From contig JAIECQ010000015.1 in assembly GCA_029068395.1 (NCBI GenBank), positions 1-35,358 of the forward strand: DNA of 35,358 nt, read 5' to 3'. Under the pieces are notes generated by a model. That model made no database searches and was not told where the DNA came from. It was given only the letters and a program-made list of their open reading frames with translations. Of the stretch, positions 18,151 through 27,956 are shown piece by piece; positions within the stretch are counted from its first letter, which is position 1, and each line of letters starts with the position of its first letter. The stretch comes from Rikenellaceae bacterium. GTDB taxonomy: Bacteria; Bacteroidota; Bacteroidia; Bacteroidales; Rikenellaceae. Made by a program: the position numbers and the translations under genes.

Positions 18151-19689
18151 TCACATTATGCGGCCCGCCATCATGTCATAGCTTCTATACTGCACCGCCT
18201 CGGCAATGTGGGCAGAGCCGACATCCTCTTGTCCGTCAAGGTCGGCGATAGTGCGCGCCACCTTTAATATGCGGTGATAGGCGCGCGCACTCAGCCCCAT
18301 CTGCTCTATGGCGCTGTCGAGCAACTGACGGCTGCCTCTGCCCAGCCTGCAATAGCGCTCTACCATACGCGAATTCATGCCGGCGTTGGTATGCACATCG
18401 GTGCCGGCAAAACGCTGTGTCTGCACCTGCCGCGCCCTCTCGACACGCGCCCTTATCTGCGCGCTCGTCTCCTCAGAATGCGATTGCGACAGCTCCGACA
18501 CCTTCACCGGCATCACCTCTATGTGTATGTCTATGCGGTCGAGCAACGGACCCGATATGCGGGCATGATAACGCTTGATGTCACCAATCTTGCAGCAGCA
18601 CTCCTTTTCGGGATGGGTGTAATAACCGCACGGACACGGATTCATGGAGGCCACAAGCATGAACCGCGCAGGATACTCCACACTGTAACGCGCCCGCGAA
18701 ACTGTTATGACACCATCTTCAAGAGGCTGACGCATCACCTCCAACACCGAACGGCTGTATTCGGGCATCTCGTCGAGAAACAAGACGCCGTTGTGCGACA
18801 ACGATATCTCGCCGGGCTGCGGATTGGAACCTCCACCCACCAGCGCCACGTTAGAAATGGCATGGTGCGGCGACCTGAAAGGACGCGTGGTCATAAGGCC
18901 GCTGTCAACACCCATCTTGCCCGCCACGGAGTGTATCTTGGTGGTTTCAAGGGCCTCGTCTGCGGTCATGGGAGGCATTATGGTGGGTATGCGTCGCGCC
19001 AGCATGGTCTTGCCGGCCCCCGGAGGTCCAACCATCAGTATATTGTGTCCCCCGGCCGCCGCAATCTCAAGGGCCCTCTTGACCACCTGCTGACCCTTGA
19101 CATCTGCAAAGTCGACATCACCCGCCGAGGCCCCCGTGACATCTCCCCGCCCCATGTCGGCCGTCACCCGCTTCATGGGGAGCGTGCCGTTGAAGTGGGC
19201 CACAACCTCTTGCAGATTACGGGCGCCATACACCTCCAGCCCGTCTATCACCGCCGCCTCACGGGCATTTTCACACGGCACTATCACGGCGGCAAAATGC
19301 TCTTCGCGGGCCTTTATCGCCATTGGCAACGCACCGGCAATGGGCTTGAGATTACCGTCGAGCGACAACTCACCCAACACCACATAAGAGGCCAGCATAT
19401 CGGGATTCATCTGCCCGGATGCCGCCAGCAACCCCAAGGCTATGGGCAGATCGTAAAGGGCACCCTCCTTTTTTATGCCCGCAGGAGCCATATTGACCAC
19501 TATTTTGCGGCCCGGCACCCTGAATCCGTTGTTCTCAAAAGCAGAGAATATGCGCTGCTGGCTCTCTTTGACAGCATTGTCGGGCAATCCCACTATATAG
19601 GTCTGAACACCGGGCGACACATTGACCTCTATGGTTATAGTTATGGCATCTATGCCTATCAATGCGCTGCTATAACATTTTACCAACAT
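18151..19689 (-). CDS. comM: YifB/ComM family Mg-chelatase-like AAA ATPase
   Basis: MLVKCYSSALIGIDAITITIEVNVSPG; Walker A GPPGAGKTMLARRIPTIMPP; FRSPHHAISNVALVGGG; GVLFLDEMPEY; SMNPCPCGYY. Confidence 0.92.
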   Translation of the reverse strand: MLVKCYSSALIGIDAITITIEVNVSPGVQTYIVGLPDNAVKESQQRIFSAFENNGFRVPGRKIVVNMAPAGIKKEGALYDLPIALGLLAASGQMNPDMLASYVVLGELSLDGNLKPIAGALPMAIKAREEHFAAVIVPCENAREAAVIDGLEVYGARNLQEVVAHFNGTLPMKRVTADMGRGDVTGASAGDVDFADVKGQQVVKRALEIAAAGGHNILMVGPPGAGKTMLARRIPTIMPPMTADEALETTKIHSVAGKMGVDSGLMTTRPFRSPHHAISNVALVGGGSNPQPGEISLSHNGVLFLDEMPEYSRSVLEVMRQPLEDGVITVSRARYSVEYPARFMLVASMNPCPCGYYTHPEKECCCKIGDIKRYHARISGPLLDRIDIHIEVMPVKVSELSQSHSEETSAQIRARVERARQVQTQRFAGTDVHTNAGMNSRMVERYCRLGRGSRQLLDSAIEQMGLSARAYHRILKVARTIADLDGQEDVGSAHIAEAVQYRSYDMMAGRIM

Positions 19690-20042
19690 AACAACACTCT
19701 TTGGAGGGGTGACACAATAATGTGTAAAGATAATAAAACGACACGAATGGCAATGACAAAAATTCATATTTTGTTTCACAAAGGACATTTTATGAGAACA
19801 CAAGGTAAAACAATGAAGCGCATCCATCACATCCCAGACCCTCCACCTGTTTTGCCCGAAAAGATGAGGTCGTTTTTCCTTGCATGGATTTGCTCGCACG
19901 GCGTTGCCACGGCAGGGGTTGCACTGCATGGCTTTTGTGCCGTCAGAGGGGTTGCGGCCATTTCTTGTTCCCGTAGGCCTCCGTACCGGCATGGCTCTCG
20001 AAAAAAAAGCGAGGGGCGGCAAGACAATACATAGAGATAATT

Positions 20043-20072
20043 TTGCTTTTCAATATTTATTGCATACCTTTA
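20043..20072 (+). promoter_or_regulatory. Putative promoter (TTG 20043-20045, TACCTTTA 20065-20072)
   Basis: Bacteroidetes consensus with 19-nt spacing, upstream of ATG 20100. Confidence 0.5.
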
Positions 20073-20099
20073 CCCAAATAAACTTTAACACCTTTAATT

Positions 20100-20864
20100 A
20101 TGAAAAAAGCATTGTTTTTAGCTTTTTGCCTCTCTATGGCGATAACGGCCGGAGCTCAAAATGCAACCGTGCAACCTGAACTTATAAAATACATTGACGT
20201 AACAGGTAAGGCCGAGATGGAGATTGAACCCGACGAAATAACATTTGTCATAAATATCACCGAATATTGGAAAGAGGAGTTCGACAAGAAGGTCAAGGTT
20301 GAAAATTTCAAGACCAAGGTGCCCCTCGCCGAGATAGAGAACGATCTGGTGACAGCCCTTCTCAAAGCAGGCGTCAAGAAAGAGGAGATATCTGTACGCG
20401 AGGTCGGAGGACATGGTCGCCGAATTGGCAAAGACTTTCTTAACAGCAAACGCTACGAGCTGAAACTCAAAAACTTCAAGGTGGTCGACAACATCATCAA
20501 AACCGTCGATACCCGCGGCATCGACTATATGAATATCACCGAGTTGAAAAACGACAAGATAGGTGAATATCGTCTTGACTGCAAGGTCAAAGCGCTACAG
20601 GCGGCCCACAATAAGGCCAAAGTGCTCGTTGAAGCCATCGGCGAAGAGCTTGGCGAAGTGCTCACCATAGACTCAAGCAACGAAGGAAGCCTCGGATACT
20701 CACGTCCCGAATTTATGAATGTGTACTCGGCAAAATCACGTTCGTTTGAATCTGATGCAGCTGTAGGCGGCGCAATGGACATAGAAGAGGTGCGCAACAG
20801 CATAGACAACATACGCAAAATCAAACTCAACGAGAGAACAAGCGTCCGTTTCCGCATAAAATAA
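20100..20864 (+). CDS. SIMPL domain-containing (DUF541) exported protein
   Basis: Signal peptide then YIDVTGKAEMEIEPDEITFVINI. Confidence 0.8.
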   Translation: MKKALFLAFCLSMAITAGAQNATVQPELIKYIDVTGKAEMEIEPDEITFVINITEYWKEEFDKKVKVENFKTKVPLAEIENDLVTALLKAGVKKEEISVREVGGHGRRIGKDFLNSKRYELKLKNFKVVDNIIKTVDTRGIDYMNITELKNDKIGEYRLDCKVKALQAAHNKAKVLVEAIGEELGEVLTIDSSNEGSLGYSRPEFMNVYSAKSRSFESDAAVGGAMDIEEVRNSIDNIRKIKLNERTSVRFRIK

Positions 20865-20883
20865 CCATCTTCAGCATACGCCC

Positions 20884-20913
20884 AAAGCCCGACTTCTCCG
20901 GTCGGGCTTTTTT
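20884..20913 (+). terminator. Rho-independent terminator
   Basis: AAAGCCCGAC - ttctccg - GTCGGGCTTTTTT. Confidence 0.85.
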
Positions 20914-21129
20914 GCATCCTCTCAAACAGGATGCCCGGTGTCTTACACTACCTTTCAGCCCCCACACTTTCCCTGTCGCTATCCGACTTTTTGGATATTG
21001 CCTGATAGCTCCGCGCCGCATGTTCACGCCGAAGTAACAAAACACACATTACCCCCGCAGCATTGCCAAACACGCCCCCACTTTTACGCACTGCCCCGCC
21101 ATGACTTGCCGCACCGCCCGCCATGGCTT

Positions 21130-21397
21130 GCCGCCCTGTTTCCGCACCCTTTCCGCTGAGAGTCATGCCCCTGTTTAATATCTTTCAGACACCAACCCAA
21201 GTGCCAAAAACAGCTATTCCATAAATGTGTGAGACGTATGTCGAAACACATTTATGGAATAGCTGTACTTATTTTAGTTGTTCCTCAAAAATATCAAAAC
21301 GGGGTCCGTGACCCCTCCCCCGGAAGGGCCGCCGGAGGCAGTGCCAGCAATACAATACCGGCAGTGACCGCAATACATCCCCGGCAGTGTCGTGTGA
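21130..21397. repeat. Copy 2 (5'-truncated/diverged) of the dispersed intergenic hairpin repeat
   Basis: Shares gtttccgc...gagagtcatgcccctgtt, the long hairpin, ggggtccgtgacccctcccccggaagggccgccggaggcagtgccagcaa with copies 1 and 3. Confidence 0.85.
21210..21266. repeat. Perfect 21-bp inverted repeat (21210-21230 / 21246-21266), same 15-nt loop
   Basis: ACAGCTATTCCATAAATGTGT / ACACATTTATGGAATAGCTGT. Confidence 0.95.
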
Positions 21398-21400
21398 GTA

Positions 21401-23806
21401 TCAGAAGCGGCCTGCGTCTTCGGCGTTGCCTTTGACGACGTGGGCTGCGCTGAACTCCTTGCCGGCCTTGAAGTTGTAACGCAGCGTTATGCCGTAACGG
21501 CGTGCGCCGTCATAGGTGGTGCGGGCGTAAGCATGCTTGGAGTAGTCCGACTCGGCCACCTTGATGTAAGTGCCTGTGCTGACGATGTTGCGCACGTTGA
21601 GCACCAGTGACAACCTGCCGTCGAGGAAGCTCTTCTTGATGGAGCCGTCCATACCTGCCTGCGGACGATACAACAACATGTTACCCTGCAATGCGTTGCC
21701 GACACAGTACCCGTTAAGCTCTACTGACCACTTCTTGGGCAATGAAAACATGGTATTGACAGAGCCCTGATAAAACCAGTGTGTGCGTTTTACTCCCGAT
21801 ATGGTTGTGCTCATGGGACCGGTGGTGCCGTCTATACTTATGTCCCACCACTTGAAGGGGGTGAATGGCAGATAAGCGTTGAACATGAACGAGTTCTCGT
21901 TGTCGTAGTTGCGATATGTGAGCAGTATCATGTCGGGATTGTCGACATCTGGCAACATGACACGCTCGAAAGCCTTGTTGCGATAGGAGTAGTTGGCAGT
22001 GAACATATAGCTTCCCGCCAAAGTGAAGTTAAGGGTAACATTCTCGGCATAAGAGGGTTGCAGGTAAGGGTTACCCACCGATACGGTGACATTGTCGACC
22101 TTCACGCGCGAGGGATCTAACATGCTGAAACCGGGTCGCGATATGCTGCGTCGATAGTTGAGCGCCACGAGATGCTTCTTCTGCGGATTGATGGCATATG
22201 ACACCGCCGCCGAGGGGAAAACATCGGTGTAATTGCTGTGATGACTCTCGCTCTGCCTCAACGACTTGGGACGCATGTCGGTATTCTCTACACGCACACC
22301 TGCCGTGATGTTCCACCGTCCCAAAGAGGCCGAGGTGGTGGCATAGGCAGCCGCGACACCCTCGCGATAACGGTAATCGTCGCTGTAATCGAGCCTGTGA
22401 CTCCAGTTATGATTGTCGACAGAGGTATAATAGTCGTAAACACTCGAAAGTGTCGAATATGAGTATTTGGCACCATAACCTAACGACCACTTCTTGCTCA
22501 AACGCTTGTTAATGTCGATGCGCACGGTGTAAAAATCGTTGCGTATGTTGCTGATGTCATAGACATAGTCTAAGAGCGAGCCCATTGGCGTATAATCGGC
22601 CGTGGTGGTGTATGACCTGCCATTGGTGGCGGCGTAATGATAGTCGGCCACCACTAAAAGGTCAGAGCCCAAGGTGTCGAGCTGACGCCTGTAATTGAAC
22701 GACAGGTCGTGATTGTCGGAACGACAGTTCGGCGACAGTGAACTCATGCGCGTCAACAACTCGCGCCGAGCGATGACACCGTCAGAGACATTGTTGTAAG
22801 TATTACGATAGTTGCCCAGATGATAATCCAACCCTATGCTGTTGCGGTCGTCAAACCTGTAAACGCCCCTTATGTCGTATGTCATGGAGCGATACTTGTT
22901 GAGAGAGGCATACAGGGCACTGAGAGTGTCGCCGCTGCTACGGAAATAGGTATCCATGTCTATGTGCTCCGAGTAGTTGGTGCGCGAGTAAGAGAATCCC
23001 GTTGACAGAGAGAGCTTTTTGTGCATCACATTAATCCACGCCGAAGGATTGTATTTCAGATCAAGCGTGTCAGTGCGCTCGTAAGTCATTGACACATTGC
23101 CGAACACACCGTTAATGTTACGGTTGCGCAGGTTTATCTTGAGCACGGCCCCTCCCACGGCAGCATCGTACTTGGCGCCCGCCGACCGCACCACATCTAT
23201 GCTCTTGATGTCTTCGGCGTTGATGCCCTCTAAATAACGGAGCAGCTCGCCCGACGACATGGTCACGATGCGGTCGTTTATCATAACCTGAACACCGCCC
23301 TGCCCGTTTATCTTGATATCTTCGTTGCTGTCTATCCAAAGACCCGGCACATACCTCAACGCTTCGCGGGCATTGCGTCCCTCGGCCATCTTGCTGTCGC
23401 CCAAGGTAAGAGAGTAACCGTCGGCTCGATGGGTCACCGCACGGCCCCGCACCACCACCTCGTCAACCTCCAAAGCCTCTGGCTCCAACACCATGTCGCC
23501 CATGCTGACGGCACCTCTCACCACAACATCACGCCTCAATGTCTTGTAGCCCACAAACGACACCTCCATCACATAGTCGCCGTCGGCAATCTCCACCGAG
23601 AAAATACCGTCACTGCCTGTCGTGGTGCCGGCAATGTAGTCGCCCGCCTTGTCGGTAAAGACAACCGTGGCATACTCTATGCCTCCTCCGTCACTGCCCT
23701 TGACCGAGCCTGTCACTCTGCCACTGCCCGCAACATATACCTCATCAAAGCCCGACACCCTGCCGACCATCAAAACAAACACCGCAATCAAGTAAAAACA
23801 CTTCAT
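21401..23806 (-). CDS. TonB-dependent receptor-like outer membrane beta-barrel protein with CarboxypepD_reg-like N-terminal domain (paralog 1)
   Basis: Signal peptide MKCFYLIAVFVLMVGRVSG; VTGSVKGSDGGGIEYATVVF; plug-like region; barrel ending YGITLRYNFKAGKEF. Confidence 0.88.
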   Translation of the reverse strand: MKCFYLIAVFVLMVGRVSGFDEVYVAGSGRVTGSVKGSDGGGIEYATVVFTDKAGDYIAGTTTGSDGIFSVEIADGDYVMEVSFVGYKTLRRDVVVRGAVSMGDMVLEPEALEVDEVVVRGRAVTHRADGYSLTLGDSKMAEGRNAREALRYVPGLWIDSNEDIKINGQGGVQVMINDRIVTMSSGELLRYLEGINAEDIKSIDVVRSAGAKYDAAVGGAVLKINLRNRNINGVFGNVSMTYERTDTLDLKYNPSAWINVMHKKLSLSTGFSYSRTNYSEHIDMDTYFRSSGDTLSALYASLNKYRSMTYDIRGVYRFDDRNSIGLDYHLGNYRNTYNNVSDGVIARRELLTRMSSLSPNCRSDNHDLSFNYRRQLDTLGSDLLVVADYHYAATNGRSYTTTADYTPMGSLLDYVYDISNIRNDFYTVRIDINKRLSKKWSLGYGAKYSYSTLSSVYDYYTSVDNHNWSHRLDYSDDYRYREGVAAAYATTSASLGRWNITAGVRVENTDMRPKSLRQSESHHSNYTDVFPSAAVSYAINPQKKHLVALNYRRSISRPGFSMLDPSRVKVDNVTVSVGNPYLQPSYAENVTLNFTLAGSYMFTANYSYRNKAFERVMLPDVDNPDMILLTYRNYDNENSFMFNAYLPFTPFKWWDISIDGTTGPMSTTISGVKRTHWFYQGSVNTMFSLPKKWSVELNGYCVGNALQGNMLLYRPQAGMDGSIKKSFLDGRLSLVLNVRNIVSTGTYIKVAESDYSKHAYARTTYDGARRYGITLRYNFKAGKEFSAAHVVKGNAEDAGRF

Positions 23807-24046
23807 ACACAATCAATTAACAGCAATTAAAACAAACAGGACACAAATACCATACATCGCCCGACACTACTGCGCAAATAAGGCCGTAAAAAAAACATCT
23901 GTGTCCTATATAACTCATACATTTAACGCTTCTGCCGACATAAAGTTACAATACCGCACAACATACATCACACAACACTGATTATCAAGCTATTGCGCAC
24001 ACACCTTTCCTGTAGTCTTTACCCGAAGCGACACCCGCAATAAAAA

Positions 24047-24073
24047 AGAGCCTCCTGTTTTACGGGAGACTCT
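24047..24073 (-). terminator. Probable terminator of paralog 2
   Basis: Imperfect stem AGAGcCTCC...GGAGaCTCT followed on - strand by CTCTTTTTTATTG. Confidence 0.6.
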
Positions 24074-24175
24074 CAACAAGAGAAAAAAACGTTTTGTTAG
24101 ATAAAATTTTAAATATAAACCCAAATATTTACATAAATAAAACAGTATTGATGCAAAAAAGTTACAAAATCACCA

Positions 24176-26590
24176 TCAGAAACGTCCCGCATCCTCGGCA
24201 TTGCCCCTGACGACATTGGCCGCACTGAAATCCTTGCCGGCCTTGAAGTTGTATCGCAGCGTTATGCCGTAACGACGTGAGGTCCACGATGACATAGTAT
24301 TGGCACGTTTACCGAAGTCGGCATCGTCAATAATCACATTAAACCCTGTAGAGACTATGTTGTTCACATTCAACACCAACGACAACTTGCCGTCAAGAAA
24401 GCTCTTTTTGAGTGATCCGTCCAACGACGTCATAGGCTTCTTAAGCCACCAGTTGCCCTGCAAGACATTGCCGGAACAGTTGCCGCTAAGCTCTATCGTC
24501 CACTTCTTGGGCAGAGAGAAGATGGTGTTTGCCGATGCCTGATAAAACCACCGTGTGCGTTTCACCCCCAACACATCGGCACTCATGGGACCCGTGGTGC
24601 CGCTAAAGCTTATATCCCACCACTTGAATGGAGTGAACGGCAGATAGGTGTTTAAGACAAACATGCTTTCGTTATCGAAATTGCGGTATGTCAGCAAGAT
24701 AACATCGGGGTCGTTGACATCGGGCAATGATATGCGCTGAAAGGCATTGTTACGATAAGAGTAATAGGCCATAAACATATACTTGCCTGCCAAGGTGAAG
24801 TTGAGGGTGAGATTTTCCGAGTAAGAGGGCTTCAGATAGGGGTTGCCCACCGAAACGGTGACGTTGTCGACCACTAACCTGCTGGCATTCAGCATACCGA
24901 ATCCCGGACGGGTAATGCCGCGACGATAGTTGAGCGCAACGATATACTGCTTCTGCGGATTGATGGCATACGACACCGAGGCCGACGGGAAAAAGTCGGT
25001 GTAATTGCTATGGTGGCTCTCATCCTGCCTCAGCGACTTGGGCCTTATGTCGGTGTTCTCTATCCTCAAACCCGCCATCATACTCCAGCGTCCCAGATTG
25101 GCCGATGCTGTGGCGTAAAGCGCCCCGATACCCTCGCGATAACGGTAATTGTCGCTGTAATCGGCCCTGTAACTCCAGTTGACATTATCTGCCGAGACGT
25201 GATTGTCATACACGTTCGTCATCTTGGAATAAGAGTACTTGGCCCCATAACCCAACGACCACTTCTTGCTGAAACGCTTGTTGACGTCGATACGCGCGGT
25301 GTAGAAATCGTTCCGCGACAACGACTCGTCACGCAGGTACTCCATAAGCGACCCCCCGCCGGAACCCTCTATCATGGTAGTGTAATTGTTGCTGCCGTTC
25401 TTGCCGTAATGATAGTCGGCCACCACCAGCAGGTCGGAACCCAGGGTGTCGAGCTTGCGACGATAGTTTAACGACACACCGTGATTGACATAGACATTGT
25501 CGGGCGAATCGAGCCTTACGCCGTTGTAAACCCGCTCGGTGGTCTGCCCGAACATATATCCGTCAGAGACCATATGCCCTGTAGAGGGATAAGAACCGAA
25601 ACTATAATCAAGACCTACACTATTGCGATCGTCAAACTGATATACGCCACGGAAATCATAATTGAAATTCTGCGACTTATACAAAAAATTGGCCTCAGTA
25701 ACCAATGTGTCGCCGCGAAGTTTCATGTACGACTCTATGTCATTATGCTCCATGTTCTTATTTCTGTGATAAGTGAAGCCGGTAGATATAGATAACTTGT
25801 TGTGCATCACGTTGACCCACACCGACGGTCTGTATTTCAAATCCATCGTATCCATACGCTCGTACGACATTGACACATTGCCGAACACACCGTTCACACT
25901 GCGGTTGCGCAGGGTTATCTTAAGCACGGCCCCTCCTACGGCAGCATCGTACTTGGCACCCGCCGACCGCACCACATCAATGCTCTTGACATCTTCGGCG
26001 TTGATGGTCTCTAAATAACGTAGCAGCTCGCTCGACGACATGGTAACCACCCTGTCGTTTATCATAACCTGAATGCCACCCTGTCCGTTGATCTTTATCT
26101 CGTCGTTGTTGTCTATCCACAAGCCGGGCACATACTTCAGCGCCTCGCGGGCGTTACGTCCCTCGGCCACCTTACTGTCGCCCAGGGCCAACGAGTAACC
26201 GTCGGCACGATGGATCACCGTGCGGCCGTTCACCACCACCTCATCGACCTCCAAGAGCTCAGCCTCCAAAACTATGTCGCCCATGTTGACGGTGCCTCTC
26301 ACCTCAACATCGCGCCTCAGTGTCTTGTAACCAACAAACGACACCTCCATCACATAGTCACCCTCTGCAATTTCCACCGAGAAGAGACCGTCACTGCCTG
26401 TCGTGGCGCCGGCAATGTAGTCGCCCGCCTTGTCGGTAAATACCACCGTAGCATAATCTATGCCTCTGCCATCACTACCCTTGACCGAGCCTGTAACTCC
26501 ACCCCTGACCTCTTTAACCGACTGCAAATCGGCACCGGCCGCCAAGACATATAGTCCTGTAAAAAACAATAAGCAAAAAATAGTTTTCAT
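24176..26590 (-). CDS. TonB-dependent receptor-like outer membrane beta-barrel protein (paralog 2)
   Basis: Highly similar to 21401-23806: GVTGSVKGSDGRGIDYATVVFTDKAGDYIAGATTGSDG...YNFKAGKDFSAANVVRGNAEDAGRF. Confidence 0.88.
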   Translation of the reverse strand: MKTIFCLLFFTGLYVLAAGADLQSVKEVRGGVTGSVKGSDGRGIDYATVVFTDKAGDYIAGATTGSDGLFSVEIAEGDYVMEVSFVGYKTLRRDVEVRGTVNMGDIVLEAELLEVDEVVVNGRTVIHRADGYSLALGDSKVAEGRNAREALKYVPGLWIDNNDEIKINGQGGIQVMINDRVVTMSSSELLRYLETINAEDVKSIDVVRSAGAKYDAAVGGAVLKITLRNRSVNGVFGNVSMSYERMDTMDLKYRPSVWVNVMHNKLSISTGFTYHRNKNMEHNDIESYMKLRGDTLVTEANFLYKSQNFNYDFRGVYQFDDRNSVGLDYSFGSYPSTGHMVSDGYMFGQTTERVYNGVRLDSPDNVYVNHGVSLNYRRKLDTLGSDLLVVADYHYGKNGSNNYTTMIEGSGGGSLMEYLRDESLSRNDFYTARIDVNKRFSKKWSLGYGAKYSYSKMTNVYDNHVSADNVNWSYRADYSDNYRYREGIGALYATASANLGRWSMMAGLRIENTDIRPKSLRQDESHHSNYTDFFPSASVSYAINPQKQYIVALNYRRGITRPGFGMLNASRLVVDNVTVSVGNPYLKPSYSENLTLNFTLAGKYMFMAYYSYRNNAFQRISLPDVNDPDVILLTYRNFDNESMFVLNTYLPFTPFKWWDISFSGTTGPMSADVLGVKRTRWFYQASANTIFSLPKKWTIELSGNCSGNVLQGNWWLKKPMTSLDGSLKKSFLDGKLSLVLNVNNIVSTGFNVIIDDADFGKRANTMSSWTSRRYGITLRYNFKAGKDFSAANVVRGNAEDAGRF

Positions 26591-26625
26591 ATCATTTAAT
26601 CAGTTAGTATAATTCTTTGACTGCA

Positions 26626-26656
26626 CAAATATAAAAACATTATTTCTATTATGCAA
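26626..26656 (-). promoter_or_regulatory. Putative promoter of paralog 2 (- strand TTG-N20-TATATTTG)
   Basis: Reverse complement reads TTGCATAATAGAAATAATGTTTTTATATTTG. Confidence 0.6.
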
Positions 26657-26945
26657 CACATAATACATAAAAATAAATCATTATTTATTTTATCAAATAC
26701 AGCATACTACACACAACTATTTACAAAACAAATATTTAAATAAACAATATTATTCGTAAAAAAATACTATTTATCATATACAATTAAGTCATCACAAGCA
26801 TTGGCATGACTGTCTATTAAGAACAGATGCTTTTTGAAAGGGCTGCCCGTGCAGATCTTATCGGGAAAAAGCCAGATAGCAGCCCACCCCTTACGCAATC
26901 CCTCGGGGAAGAATCAAAGAAATCAAAGAACCAAAGTATTAATAT

Positions 26946-27450
26946 TTAGCGGACACAACGCACGCTAAAACCGCACTGCCTATTGTTGCCACCCACGCTC
27001 AAATCACTGCTGTTGAAGTACAGGTAGTACGCGCGGTTAGAACTGCCCGCAACTGACGACCAATAACGCCCGTACACACCCGCGTCGTACAACGTACCGG
27101 ACGAACCGGTGAGACGGCGACCGACAGCGGGAAACTCCACGGAATTAGAACCGGAGGTGAACTTGATATATCCATAATCAGAGTTGGTCCACCCGCCGCC
27201 GCGACTGACGGTACTACCGTTAATGAGAGCCTGAAACTCATCTTTAGTAGGCAGACGGTAACCCTCGGGGCACGGGTGGGTATTCCAGTTGCTGGGGTAA
27301 GTCGACGTGTTCCAAGACCCGCTTGGGGTAGCCCCGGAAGCCGACGCACCTGTGGTATTCCACGCCACATTGATGCCCCACTGGTAGAACTTACCGTGTG
27401 ACTCTGCACGTGTGCCACTGCACTGTGACGGCAGCTTGGTTGCGAAAGTA
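26946..27450 (-). pseudogene. Truncated Fib_succ_major-type (FISUMP) cassette, likely without its own N-terminus
   Basis: GKFYQWGINVAWNTTG...CPEGYRLPTKDEFQALING...GRYWSSVAGSSNRAYYLYFNSSDLSVGGNNRQCGFSVRCVR*; the open frame continues to 27698 into repeat DNA with no signal peptide. Confidence 0.6.
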
Positions 27451-27474
27451 GCGCCGCCGGAGGCCTGTTTGGCA

Positions 27475-27800
27475 TGTGCTGGCGCTGGCCCATCCCGCTC
27501 CGGTAGCGCGGTCTGAGTGAAACGAAACCGCACACTTTCATTTAGCCGAGATGCTTTTGCACAGGTTGTTTTTGCGCCCGCAGGCTTTTGTCCCGCATGG
27601 CTTTTACTCCGGCAGTCTTCCGCACCGGCAGGGCGGCGAGGCACGAGCCGCAACGGGCCGACCCTCCCCCCGCGGAGGCCCGTAATCCCGTCACGCAATT
27701 GTAGGCAGTGACTAAGTCACGGCAGTTATGTGCGTCACTTTCACGTCTTGCCCCCGCAGGCTCGGCCCGTGCTCCTTCACGCCAAATGGGTGTTAGGTGC
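27475..27800. repeat. Second intergenic repeat family (R2), copy 1
   Basis: gcgctggcccatc..cgctccgg..cggtctgagt..aaacgaaac...gagatgcttttgca...aacgggccgaccctccccccgcggaggcccgtaa...caggctcggcccgt, duplicated at 27957-28270. Confidence 0.85.
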
Positions 27801-27956
27801 GCAACCCGAGCAGCCGCCCCGCCAGTACAGGCATCAAGCCAAAGCCAAATCGTAAGCTACAAAGCCTTGCCAAAAGCTACAGCTAAAGCGCCCTACCTGT
27901 TTCACGCCTCGCGCCCCAATTTCACCACGCTCTCTACACTCACCCCGCTGAGGTCA

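Noticed and set aside
18274-20034. 586-aa + strand ORF antisense to comM
   Set aside because: Lies opposite a clear ComM/YifB gene; low-complexity His/Arg-rich translation typical of an antisense shadow frame.
26600-26800. AT-rich stretch upstream of paralog 2 as a replication or phage attachment site
   Set aside because: No DnaA-box cluster or attachment duplication seen; consistent with an ordinary AT-rich promoter region.
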